Assembly: GCA_007115705.1 (NCBI GenBank)
Contig: QXEO01000546.1
Location: 13,226,465-13,290,464 of the forward strand
Direction: 5' to 3'
Source: Dactylis glomerata
Taxonomy: Eukaryota; Streptophyta; Magnoliopsida; Poales; Poaceae
Length of the DNA: 64,000 nucleotides
Shown in pieces: positions 43,842-54,172 of the stretch (position 1 is its first letter; each line of letters begins with the position of its first letter). A model generated the notes under the pieces. The model saw only the letters and a list, made by a program, of their open reading frames with translations, was not told the origin of the DNA and did no database searches. The position numbers and the translations under genes are program-made.

Positions 43842-43994
43842 CGCTTCACGCATCCGTTAGGAACTGACGCGCACACTGGCGACTGCTATGGGCTTGGCCC
43901 ACTTTACCATTTCCTTCACACGCTATTGGTTAAAAAAAAATACAACCTGAAGACCAAGCTGCAAGAGAAACTCTACCATATCCCACATATACAT
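43842..43994 (+). repeat. Direct repeat, left copy (flank of MULE-like elements)
   Basis: GACGCGCACACTGGCGACTG, TTCCTTCACACGCTATTGGT and AGCTGCAAGAGAAACTCTAC, ending in CATATACATC, are repeated in the same order at 45385-45528. The first part (CGCTTCACGCATCCGTTA) is also repeated at 44793-44810. An element (MULE-like 3) splits the second copy. Confidence 0.8.
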
Positions 43995-44003
43995 CTTATT
44001 TGG

Positions 44004-44783
44004 GGGAGCGCCTATTCCCCACTTTAAGCGGAGAGATTCTTCGGGTCCGTCCATGTAGTCTTCGGGTTGGGCCGGTCCAGGTAAGGCTACTTATTTAGTT
44101 TTTTTTTATTTCGTTTAGAAAAGAGATTTATAAAAACAGCATTAGAATAAATTTTAAGTTGAAACAAATTTAGAATCTGACATATTTTGAACTTGAAAAA
44201 AAATTAAATTTGAACAAAATTTCAAAGAACAAATTACAAATTTGAACAAAATTAAAAAATGGAACAAATTTCGAAAATTGGAACAAATTTTAAAAATGGA
44301 AAAAATTACTAATTGAAACAAATTTCGAAATTGGAACAAATTTTGAAGTTGGAACAAATTTTGAAAATGGAACAAATTACGAATTGGAACAAATTTCAAA
44401 ATTGGAACAAATTTCAAAAATTGGAACAAATTTCGAAATTGGAAAAAAATCGAAAATGGAACAACTTTCAAAATGAAACAATTTCAAAAAAATGAAACAA
44501 ACTACAAATTGGAACGAATTTCAAATTTGAAATTTTCGAATTTAAATAAATTCCAAAATCTGAACATATTAAAATTTAAACGTTCCAAAAATTATAACAG
44601 AAAAGAAAGAAAAAGAAAAAAAAGAAATAAGGAAAACAAAATAAGAAAGCAAAAAACTAAAAGGAAATCGAAAAACAAAAAAGAAAAGAAGTTACTGGGC
44701 CTCGGCCCATACTGCGGGTGAGGGCGCTCTCTCTGTGCGGCGCCCTGGATCGGGGCCGCAATGAGCGGCGAATAGGATTCGCC
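44004..44783. mobile_element. MULE-like foldback element 2, 9-bp TSD
   Basis: CTTATTTGG flanks both ends (43995-44003, 44784-44792). Left end GGGAGCGCCTATTCCCCACT; complement of right end GGGCGAATCCTATTCGCCGC. The interior (44140-44480) is a near-periodic series of GGAACAAATTTCGAAATT units, followed by an A-rich AAAGAAAAAGAAA segment. Confidence 0.72.
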
Positions 44784-44812
44784 CTTATTTGGCGCTTCAC
44801 GCATCCGTTAAG

Positions 44813-45374
44813 GGTAGGTTCTGTACCCCGCTTATAGCGGAGTTTCGCTCTCACGCCGCACACCCCGACGTTATTGGGCTGGGCCCATTTAATCGTTGTC
44901 CAGCGCGTTTCGCGCTTTGCGGGGCGGCCAGTGGGCCACGGCCCAGGTACTGTTTTTTACTTTTCTGTTTCTATTTTGCTTATAAATTTGAAAAAAAAAT
45001 TAAATTCGAACAAAAATCGAAATCTGAACAAATTTGAAATTCGGACAAAATTTTGAAGAAATTCGAAATTTGATATTTTTTTGAAATTTGAACATATTTT
45101 GAAATCTGACACAAATTTTGCAATTTGAACTAAATTTGAAACCTAAACAAATTTGGAAATCTGAATTTTTTTTTTGAAATTTAAGCAAATTTTGATTTTT
45201 TTGAAATCTGAACAAATTTTGATTTTTTTTAATATCTGAACAAATTTTAAAATCTGAACAAAATTCGCAATCTATTCCGATTTAGAAAAAAAATGAATAT
45301 GTTAAGCAAATGCGTTGTCATACGGTGTGCGGCGCGAAAACGTAACCCCACATTGAGCGGGTATAGGAAAAGCC
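44813..45374. mobile_element. MULE-like foldback element 3, imperfect TSD
   Basis: Left end GGTAGGTTCTGTACCCCGC and complement of right end GGCTTTTCCTATACCCGC share the stretch ending CGCCGCACACC. The flanks TCCGTTAAG and TCCGATAGG match at seven of nine positions. The AT-rich interior resembles elements 1 and 2 (TTTGAACAAATTTGAAAT units). Confidence 0.65.
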
Positions 45375-45384
45375 TCCGATAGGG

Positions 45385-45528
45385 ATTGACGCGCACATTG
45401 GCGACTGCTATTGGCGTGGCTCACTTGACCGTTTCCTTCACACGCTATTGGTCAAAAAACATTTAAACCTAAATACCAAAGCTGCAAGAGAAACTCTACC
45501 ACACCCCACATATACATCCGCACAAACT
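45385..45528 (+). repeat. Direct repeat, right copy
   Basis: Counterpart of 43842-43994, from GACGCGCACATTGGCGACTG to CCACATATACATC. Confidence 0.8.
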
Positions 45529-46165
45529 GCAAAATAACCACTCGTTTGCCGTGTTGTTCAAAAATAGTCAAATCAGATCTCGCACATCCGCGTGAGCTGT
45601 AATTTTTTTCAGGGGCAAAAAATTCGGCCTCGCAATCCACATATTCTGCGGCTAAGCCGAGGGCGGCCTCTATCCCATGCGAGGCATTGGTGCGAGGGAA
45701 ATTTCACCCGCTCTAGGGACATTTGAGCGTTGCCCGTCTAAATCCCTCCATTGTCACTGCACGCCACATGAGATCCAAACCGTTTTACCGCTCCTCCTTT
45801 GATTCTGGCCAGTAGGAATAGCTCCACCGTTCGCAACGCCCATTCCCCACCAGTGGGAGGCCACCGGTCGCCGCATCGACAAGATATTGGCCATGTTTGG
45901 ATCTACCATGGATCTTGTGTGGAGCTCGAGCGCGCCGGCCTACTAGCCGCACCTCGTCTCCCACGTGAGAGAAGCTACCTGCGTTGCCGCGAAGGTATGT
46001 TGCGGTCCATGCTCGGTTACGATGCATCCGGCTTGCAGATGGGTTGTAATTTTGTGGCCTCGTTTGTAGATATCGTGGAGAAAGTGGGCCTGTTTTTTGA
46101 TGGAAGACTCTTCGTTGTCCGACGACTCAGATTTGCAAGCTAGATTTGCAGTAGTTCGAGGTCAA
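45529..46165. other. Unassigned sequence with gene-like patch
   Basis: A GC-balanced plus-strand stretch at 45800-46140 is open for 114 codons and contains VASFVDIVEKVGLFFDGRLF. I cannot place it in a family. A captured or decayed exon is possible. Confidence 0.25.
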
Positions 46166-46169
46166 AGTC

Positions 46170-46300
46170 GATTTTGGACAAAGCAAGCCTCAATGACATC
46201 ATGACCACTTGTGAGATTCTTAACAATATGATCATTGAGGATGATAGGGATTTAAACTTGGAGTTCTTCTTTAACAATGTACCGTCTCCTTTTATGGGGT
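46170..46300 (+). pseudogene. PIF/Harbinger transposase C-terminal relic
   Basis: The plus frame reads ASLNDIMTTCEILNNMIIED, then DRDLNLEFFFNNV. Plant Harbinger (HARBI1-like nuclease) transposases end with a similar MxTCVILHNMIxEDE motif. Only this piece is present, with no DDE residues or flanking ends, so it is a fragment. Confidence 0.55.
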
Positions 46301-46994
46301 TTGGTCCACATGACTCGTTTTTCAGCCCGCAAATTGCGTTTGCAAGTGCCCTCCATGAACAAATTTGCAGGCCGTGTGATGGGTGGGGGTCTACTAGAGT
46401 TGCTCTAACAGGGAGTTTTAAAAATAGTTTTCTAAAACTTTAGATTTTAAAAATTTTATTTTAAAAAAACTTCAAGATTTGAATATTGTTCATATGTGAA
46501 AAAATATTCAGATTTTTAAAAAGGTTCAGTTTTGAATGTTTAAATAAATAATGTTCGTAATTGAAAATTTCCAAAGAAGATAAAAAGGAAAAATAAAAAA
46601 ATAAAAAAAATAAAAAATGAAAAATGAAAAAGAATAACAAATCGGACAAGGAAACAGAAAAATACAAGCGGAAAAGAGAAAAGAAACCGAACAAAATAAA
46701 ATCAAATGATCCAGAAGGAACCAAACAGGAAGCTTCCAAACACCCGGAAAAACCGAAACACCGGACGAGCGACTGGGCCGGTCCAAAAATCTAAACTATA
46801 TTAATTGTCTATAGATGGTGTCCGATGGTAGTCGGTACGTGGTAGGCTCGCACGTCCCACCGTACGGAAAGACAAAAAATAATACCCACGCACTAGAACC
46901 ATCGTGGAAAAAACCAGGAGCCACGCACATTTCCTCTTCCTCTTCTCTCTGACTCCGCACCTCGTTCTTCAAACCAGCCCAGCAACTGCCACCC
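46301..46994. other. Spacer with A-rich low-complexity DNA
   Basis: Bases 46440-46790 are A-rich (AAAAATAAAAAAATAAAAAA class) and end in a CCGGAC/GGGCCGGTCC segment reminiscent of the MULE-like elements, but I found no paired ends or TSD. Confidence 0.35.
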
Positions 46995-47711
46995 ATGCCG
47001 ATCCCCTCCGTCGATCCGCCAAGATGCGCGGAGGAAGCCCGCGCCGTCCTCGGTGAGGGAGGTGGCGAGCTCGCCGATGGCTTCGATGAGGATGGTGGAA
47101 ACGGCGGTGCAAATGGTCCAAGGTGAGGCCCGATCTCAAATCAGCCAGAAGTCCAACATCAGTTGGAACCATGCCTCCATCGAGCTTGAGCGAGGAGCTG
47201 CAATCGTGGCAACGCGCGCCCGGCGGAGGCTAGCGCTAGCCGAGACCTCCTGTCCGTCCCGGATGACGACCATGCACATCGGCCACATCAAAACCACGCC
47301 CCCTCCCGTCCCCGTTTCTCCCACCACCGGTAGCGCCGCCGAGGCTCCCACTGACCCCCTCCCCAGCTCCTGCACCGCTGCCACGGAGCTCCGCCATCGA
47401 CCCCTACACTTCCCCAACTTGATCAAGCAGGTGTTCCTCCTGACCGTTTCGCCGACCTGGAGAAGCACCCTGTGTGCTGCCCCTGCAGATCCTCGCTGAC
47501 CCCTGACCAGTTCGTCTGCCTGCAGGAGCTCCCCGACAACCGACTGGTTCGTGAACCAGTAGTAGCACCTGACACGCCTCCAGGCTCCAGCAGTACCTTC
47601 CCAACCGCCTGCAGTTCCGTCTACTGGATCCTCCCCGTCCTGCGGCCCGTAGTCGCTCGTCTCCATCCGGTCGCTACTCCAGCTCAGGCACAAATCAAGC
47701 GCCAATGGTAG
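46995..47711 (+). other. GC-rich gene-like segment, unassigned
   Basis: An ATG at 46995 opens 43 codons rich in Gly and acidic residues, ending at CCAAG|GTGAGG, a good donor. GC-rich, proline-rich open stretches follow to 47711 on both strands. This could be the first exon of a gene or a captured fragment. There is no recognisable domain, and the opposite-strand frame is longer, so coding status is undecided. Confidence 0.25.
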
Positions 47712-47825
47712 CGGCTGCACGTATTTGCGGTAATTCTCTCTCCGATGCTCTCGGATTATTATTTTTCATGTGTACCCCACTTCTGTTATGTTTCTCTGCC
47801 TGAATAGTTTCTCTGTTCAAGCTAA

Positions 47826-48058
47826 GGGCTTGTTTGGATTGAGGCCAAAACTTGCCCTACCAATATTTTGGTCATGACCAAAACTTTGGTTTTTGTTTGG
47901 ATTGTTGCCAATTATGTGGCATGCCAATGGCTCTTTGGCCAATGTAGTTTACTTTTCTTGCCAATGTTAGCCAAATCATGGGCAACCAAAAGGTCAACCA
48001 AAATTTTGGCTAGCCAAATATTTGGTGGGGGGACCATGGGCTAAAACCAAACATGCCC
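47826..48058. mobile_element. Tourist-type (PIF/Harbinger) MITE, 233 bp, TSD TAA
   Basis: Ends GGGCTTGTTTGGATTG and AAAACCAAACATGCCC, flanked by TAA at 47823-47825 and 48059-48061. Same family and length as 16268-16500. Confidence 0.93.
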
Positions 48059-48061
48059 TAA

Positions 48062-49393
48062 ATCTTGTACTGGCAGATCACCTCCTCCACCCAGATTCAG
48101 AGCTGGCCTACGATTAGGTACTCGTTGGTATAAGTTTACATTAGTTTCCCCTTAGTCTGCACATTTCAATGAAGGATTGTTCTGAGAATCGGTTACAGGT
48201 TGATGGAATAAATTATGCTTTATTACGGGAACATAATAGGGGTTGTGCTTTGGATCGATTGGACTGTTATACCGTGAATTGGTCAAACAATTGAACACGA
48301 CTACCAAATTAGTTAGAGGTTGTCCGTGTTCAATGTTTTCTGAATAATAGTGCAGTTACATAGTACTAGAACGGATAGCGCGCTTCACTGTGCTGCCAAG
48401 TTTCTGACAAAATTTGTTGCGGACTGCTGTGTTGTAATCTAATATAGTGTGTTTTGTTATACCATCAGTAAGTATTGAGGCGTATGGCACATATGAATAA
48501 TGTATATATGCTCACTTCATTCATAAAGCCTTACTTTTAATGAATAATAGTGCACTTACATCAGTGAAAGTGAGGAAACCAACCCGAGTTAAGAAAATGG
48601 AAGCAGTTATGCAAAATGACGGGTTAACACATCATTTGAATACACAAGTTTGTAATACATATGAATTACGACCTTAGCAACCAAAAGATAGTTCAAAAGT
48701 AGATTGGAATTGCGTAACCCTTATGAGGAAAGTATAGAAATAACATTCCACAATTTGGAAACATCAACACTAACGATGCAGAAGCAACACTAATTCGCTA
48801 CATCTGGAACGACTGCTTGATTGCACATAATGTCCTTCCAGGTTGCAGGCAAGGTGTTGAAGTTTGGTTATCTCCAAGGACAACTAGCTCAGACTCAAGA
48901 CATAACATGACTTACTACAACAGTTGGCATCAAACCCAAAGAGAAAAATGACGGAACATGCCATCGTGGGGGAAAAAGGAGGAGGAAGATGAAAGCAAGC
49001 TAACTCAGAAAATACCTACAATCATGAATTCTATATATTCTTACATAAAGATCTGTTAACTATTGCATTTGCAGTACAAAGATTCTAGAAAATATTGTGA
49101 GATTATTGCATGGGTTTTACTGACTAACACTAATACATTTGATTCAATCAGCGGCATTGATGGGATGCATACATGAAGACTATATTTCTTTGATCTGCTA
49201 GGAGGATAACTATTTCTAAACTTCTATATTCATATGTGACAATGCAGAAACTACAACAATAATGGAGTCAGAGGGCGAGGTGAGTGCTGCCATGCCGTCG
49301 CAGTTCCATGAAGTAAAATCTGATGCAAAATCACCTACCCGAGTAAATTTACATCTCAAACTGAGCCATGTCAATCTATTCCTCTATTCTACT
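48062..49393. other. AT-rich spacer, no gene seen
   Basis: Ordinary AT-rich sequence with no long frames, repeat ends or RNA gene that I can recognise. It ends at the start of the copia LTR. Confidence 0.35.
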
Positions 49394-50610
49394 TGAAAGA
49401 GCATTTGCCCCCATGTGTGGTTTTGGTAATTAATGACAATTCCTATGGACTAATGTTTGCATCGAGTTATATTTGTAGGACTTGTCCGTAGACAACGCTT
49501 GAGCCATATGTTGGTTTCAAGGTTGTAAGAAGATGCAAATAAAGAAGTTTATGTGATGATCAAGGGAGTTGAGCCTATAGAAGACATCATCATTATGAAG
49601 GAAGAAGATGAAGTCCAATGTTGATCAAGTCGAAGCGCAAGTTCAAGATAGGCATATAGAAGATATCATTTGCTTAAAGCTCGGTGTCCATTTGGTGTTA
49701 ATGGACATGTGAAGATATTTCTACTAGTGTCTCTCCCATAGTGAAGTATGGGGGAGCAATCCGCAAGACTTCACCGAGCAAGCGCAATCAAGAAAGGTAG
49801 TCCAACTTGAGAAGATCAAGATCGTCACTATCTAGCTCAAGTGGAAGGCGCAAGGCAAAGGTATGATCTTGATAGGGTTTCTTTCTTACCGGTCTCATAG
49901 TGTTTGGGAGACCGGGTTTTAGGATCGATAGCCGTACTATCAAGAGGGGCTCTCGAGTGAGTAACTTATTCGTATTGTTCGGAGAGAGCTCAAACCTTTG
50001 CATACTTGGCATTATATTTCTTGGTTCTTATTTGGCTTTTATCCATGTGAGGTTCTAGAGCTTGTGGTTATTTCCATGACAAGCTCTAGCTCATCAAAAA
50101 CGGATTTCGTATGGAACTCTAATTGCGTTTTTCGTGTTTGGAGGTTTTACCGGTTCATCTTTATAGCTAAGTCAAACCTTTTATCATTTGGTTTCATCCT
50201 CCTTTGTTGGACTATGATGTTTCTATGGATTATGGTGTAGAGCTCATCGTGGTGATTCCAACGAGCCCAAGATCATCGAAAACGGAGTTCGGATGCAAAA
50301 GTTATCGCTGTTTTCGTGTTGCTTGCTTTTCTTGGGCAGAATATCCGGCCCAGTTTTGGAAATATCCAGCCGAAATATCCGGCCTCAAATCTGAGTGACG
50401 CGCGCCTCGCCTTTTTCTGGTCCTTAGCCGTTTTTAGGGGTGGCCGGAATATCCGGCCCAGTTTTGGAAATATCCGGCCGAAATATCCGGCCCCAAATCT
50501 GAACATCGCACGCGAAGTCCTTAGCAGTTTTTCGAGGGGGGCGGAATATCCGGTCCAAACTTGGAGCGGAATATCCGGCCCCTGCAGTACTGCAACGGCT
50601 ACAATCCCGG

Positions 50611-50630
50611 GAGGGGTATAAATACCCCTC
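50611..50630 (+). promoter_or_regulatory. Copia LTR TATA box in a palindrome
   Basis: TATAAATA at 50617-50624 is centred in GAGGGGTATAAATACCCCTC, a perfect 9-bp inverted repeat around AA. Pyrimidine-rich sequence follows, as expected near a transcription start. Confidence 0.7.
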
Positions 50631-51049
50631 CCCTTCTTCAAGCTTGGGTTAGCTCATTTTCCCCCTCTCTCTCCCTCCATTGTTGACATTGGAAAGCTTG
50701 CCCATCTCTCAATTCCTCCCATGATTCTTGCATATCTTTGAGGGAAAAGAGAGAGGAGATCTAGATCTATATTTCCGCCAATCACTTCCTCCTCTTTGTG
50801 AGGGGAACCCATTGGATCTAGATCTTGGAGTTCTTTGTGGATTTCTTCCTTTGTTCTTCCTCTCATATCCCTCCATAGCATTTGTTGCTTTGGTAGGATT
50901 TGGGAGAGAAGGATTTGAGCACTTCGTGTGTTCTTGCCATTGCATTTGGTGCATCGGTTTGAGTTCTCCTCGGAGATTCGGTAGTGAAAGTCCGTTGAGC
51001 TTTTTACTCTTGGGTTCTTGGAACCCTAGACGGCTTAGTGGCTTAGTGG

Positions 51050-51290
51050 TTACTTGGGGACCTCCAATTGAGTTGTGGAGATCTTCCCAAGCTTTGTGGT
51101 GCCTTCGTGGCAATTACTTGGGGACCTCCAATTAAGTTGTGGAGATCTTCCCAAGCTTTGTGGTGCCTCCGTGGCAATTACTTGGGGACCTCCAATTAAG
51201 TTGTGGAGATCTTCCCAAGCTTTGTGGTGCCTCAGTGGCGATTCTTGGGAGCCTCCAATTGAGTTGTGGAGATTTCCCCAAGCTTGTACG
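51050..51290. repeat. 64-bp tandem repeat in the copia LTR
   Basis: Units start TTACTTGGGGACCTCCAATT at 51050, 51114 and 51178, with a fourth, partial one from 51242. They differ at only a few positions. The block lies in the transcribed part of the LTR. Confidence 0.9.
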
Positions 51291-51740
51291 GGTTCGGTGA
51301 CCGCCCTCAAGTGTCCCATAGTGGTCGGGTCTTCCATCTTGGTGGGAGGGCTCGAGGAGATTACGGTGAGCCTCTGTGGCGTTTGTGGAGCCTTGTGCCT
51401 CCACACCGCTCCAACGGAGATTAGCACTCGCAAGGGTGTGAACTTCGGGATACATCATTGTCTCCGCGTCTCTCGGTTATTTCTATACCCGAGCTCCTTT
51501 ACTTATGCAATTTACTTTGTGATAGCCTTCGTGCTTGAAGTTATATATGTCTTGCTATCTCATAGTTGCTTATCTTGTCTAGCATAAGTTGTTGGTGCAC
51601 ATAGGTGAACCTAGTTTATTTAGGTTTTGTATGCTTGGCAAATTAAACGTTAGTTTTATTCCGCATTTGTCAAGCCACTCGTAAAAGTTTTAAATCGCCT
51701 ATTCACCCCCCCTTCTAGGCGACATCCTTGTACTTTCATT

Positions 51741-51752
51741 TGGTATCAGAGC
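51741..51752 (+). promoter_or_regulatory. Primer-binding site, initiator tRNA-Met type
   Basis: TGGTATCAGAGC, two bases after the LTR end, is the standard complement to the 3' end of plant initiator methionine tRNA used by copia elements. It fixes the LTR boundary. Confidence 0.92.
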
Positions 51753-51793
51753 AAGGTCTCTCATTTTAGGGCTTCACCGCCTTGAGAGCAAAG

Positions 51794-54172
51794 ATGTCGG
51801 CTAGGGGATTAGTGTACAATGACACCTTTATATTTGATGGCACTAATTATGATATATGGAAAATTTGCATGCTTAATCTTTTTCGTGATATGGACCCAAA
51901 TATAGAGAGAATTCTAGATATGGGTTTCTCTCCTCCTAAGGATTCCCAAAGTCTATCTTTAGAGGAGAAGAGAAACTCTTATCTTAATTCTCGAGCTACT
52001 AATGTGCTTGTTGATTTTGTGAGCAATGCAGTTATTCTTGCAATCATGCCTTTCTGTAGCGCTCATGAGTTTTGGACAAAGATTCAAGACAAATATGACA
52101 TGTCCAACAAGATTGAGGATGATTGTATTCCCTCCACTTTCGGTCGTGATGAACTCTCTTCCACTTCACCAAAGTGTAGCAAGACACAAGGTAACTCTAT
52201 GGTGAATGGTGATGGAAATTGCAATGTTGATAGTAAGCTTACTTGTGATGATCATTCATCTCTATCTCATTGCCATGCTTCATCTTTGGACTTAAACACT
52301 TCTAGCACCATAAATGCTTTACATGCTTGTGTTGATAGTCCTTGCATATCATGTGTATGCTCCTTGAACACATCTCATAATGATATGCTTACTTCGTCTT
52401 GTTGCCATGATATAAATGCCTCTAGTTCCTCTAGTTGTTGTGTGTCTAATAATGTAGAGGAAACCGGAAATTCTATTGGCCAAGACATGATCTCGCTTGG
52501 TGCTTCAAGTATTTATTCATCATCATCAATTGCTTCCCACATTTGCCTTATGGCTAGGGCTTCAAAGGCAACTCCTTCTTTGGAACCCAATATATCTAGT
52601 GATGATGAGAATGAGGATAATGAAGAAGAATATGATGATCTTGCTTCTTTATTTGAGAAGAGTGAAATGTTTTTTCATGCTATTCGTAAGAATAAAATTG
52701 CTTGCTCTTACTTCTATAAGATTTTGGCTATTGCCACCGAGAGCAATAAAATTATTGAGGAGCATGAGAATACCATTTTTAAAATGCAAGGTCATGCCCG
52801 TGATTACGCGGTTGAGATTGCGGATCTAAAAGAAGCTCTAGAAGAAGAACAAACCACCAAGGAATCTCTTGAGGAGACCTTTACTTTAGAATTATCTAAA
52901 ATAAAGAAATCCTATGATAGAACTCTTGTGGTGGCAAATGATTTTGAAACTAAATATGAAGAGCTTGTAGTTACTTATGCTAAACTCCTTGAGAATGTTG
53001 TGCTTCTTAAAAATGACTCTAGGGTCATTTCGTGTGAGCCCATCATTCTCATCGAGTCGCATGAGCAACTTAAATCTTCAAATTCAAATGAGCTTACTAA
53101 ATTGTCTTCTCCGCTTTCCATTAGTGATGATGCTTGTGCTACTAACTCTACTTCTTGTGAAGCATCCATCTTGAAGGAGAATATTGAGCTAAGGGCTCAA
53201 CTTGATTTGCTAACTAGCAAATATGGGAAATTGGAAGAAAATCATGGAAAGCTCTCTAGCTCCCATGAGGATCTTCTAGCTTCCCATGATAGGCTAAAAT
53301 TAGCTCATGAGGCTATTATATCAAAGGTAACATCTAGTGAGCCTCATGTGGACATTTGCACTACTTCTCAAAATGCCATATTGCCTTGTGCTAGTCCTAG
53401 TAATTCATCCACTCATAACATTGCTACATCTTGTGATGAATTACTTTCCTTTCCTTGTTGCTCTAACAATGAAGCTTCTACTTCCTCTAGTACTTGTGTT
53501 GTTACTAACCATGTAGAGGAAATCGAAGAGCTCAAGGCCCAAGTCTCTTCTTTGAAGAAAGACTTGGTAAAGAGTCATGAAGGGAAATCCAAACTCGACA
53601 ATATGTTGAGTGTGCAAAAATCCCCCAATGACAAGAGTGGACTTGGGTTTATCTCCAACAACAACAAGAAGTCCACGGTTAACAAGAAAAAGAAGGGCCA
53701 AGGACAAGTCAAAGATCCGGCCAAGATTGTTTGCTTCAAGTGCAAAATTGAAGGGCACCATGTTAGATCTTGCCCTTTGAAGAAGAAGGCATTAGTTGAG
53801 AAGCAACAAGGGAAGCGGCCTCAAGTTCAAGGGCATGCTCAACCTCGAGTTGAAGAAATGCCGCTTCCCAAGAAGAATCAAGCTAATGCTCCCATTGCGG
53901 AGGAATCAAGTGAGAAGAAGGTGAAGAAAAGAACTTGCTACATATGCCGTGAGAAGGGTCATCTTTCTTCTTCATGCACTATGGGTAACTCATCCAACCC
54001 TATCATAATTGATGATGCTTATTCCCTTTGCAAGGATAAGGTTGGCAATGTGTTTGCCAAATTTGTTGGTACTCCATGTGGTGTCAAGAAAAGAACCATT
54101 TGGGTGGCCAAGACTATTGTGACTAACCTCTTAGGACCCAACTTAGTTGGGGACCATCACACCAAAACTTGA
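51794..54172 (+). CDS. gag: Copia gag protein with two zinc knuckles (792 aa)
   Basis: This is the capsid/nucleocapsid protein that would package element RNA. The ATG at 51794 lies 42 bp after the primer-binding site; the open frame extends four codons upstream without an ATG. Residues about 12-115 match copia gag (FDGTNYDIWKICM, EFWTKIQDKYD). A Ser/Cys/Asn-rich region and a long helical, coiled-coil-prone segment (about residues 325-430 and 455-520) follow. Two CCHC knuckles close the protein: CFKCKIEGHHVRSC near 646 and CYICREKGHLSSSC near 714. The frame is intact, with the stop after KT. Autonomous relatives would continue with protease and integrase, but here the frame ends and nothing of pol follows. 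It could act in trans with another copia's enzymes. Confidence 0.88.
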   Translation: MSARGLVYNDTFIFDGTNYDIWKICMLNLFRDMDPNIERILDMGFSPPKDSQSLSLEEKRNSYLNSRATNVLVDFVSNAVILAIMPFCSAHEFWTKIQDKYDMSNKIEDDCIPSTFGRDELSSTSPKCSKTQGNSMVNGDGNCNVDSKLTCDDHSSLSHCHASSLDLNTSSTINALHACVDSPCISCVCSLNTSHNDMLTSSCCHDINASSSSSCCVSNNVEETGNSIGQDMISLGASSIYSSSSIASHICLMARASKATPSLEPNISSDDENEDNEEEYDDLASLFEKSEMFFHAIRKNKIACSYFYKILAIATESNKIIEEHENTIFKMQGHARDYAVEIADLKEALEEEQTTKESLEETFTLELSKIKKSYDRTLVVANDFETKYEELVVTYAKLLENVVLLKNDSRVISCEPIILIESHEQLKSSNSNELTKLSSPLSISDDACATNSTSCEASILKENIELRAQLDLLTSKYGKLEENHGKLSSSHEDLLASHDRLKLAHEAIISKVTSSEPHVDICTTSQNAILPCASPSNSSTHNIATSCDELLSFPCCSNNEASTSSSTCVVTNHVEEIEELKAQVSSLKKDLVKSHEGKSKLDNMLSVQKSPNDKSGLGFISNNNKKSTVNKKKKGQGQVKDPAKIVCFKCKIEGHHVRSCPLKKKALVEKQQGKRPQVQGHAQPRVEEMPLPKKNQANAPIAEESSEKKVKKRTCYICREKGHLSSSCTMGNSSNPIIIDDAYSLCKDKVGNVFAKFVGTPCGVKKRTIWVAKTIVTNLLGPNLVGDHHTKT

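Larger units (their letters stand above)
49394..51738 (+). repeat. Copia 5' LTR, 2,345 bp
   Basis: Starts TGAAAGAGCATTTGCCCCC and ends GTACTTTCA, so the termini TGAAAG/CTTTCA are inverted. The primer-binding site follows two bases later. The promoter is at 50617. Internal repeats occur at 50330-50590 (AATATCCGGCCCAGTTTTGG twice) and at 51050-51290. Confidence 0.9.

Noticed and set aside
46301..46800. A fourth MULE-like element
   Set aside because: The A-rich interior and the GGGCCGG segment are suggestive, but no paired ends or flanking duplication were found.
47136..47720. A 194-codon minus-strand gene
   Set aside because: The segment is GC-rich and open on both strands. No domain was recognised and the plus strand offers an equally plausible exon, so I left it undecided.
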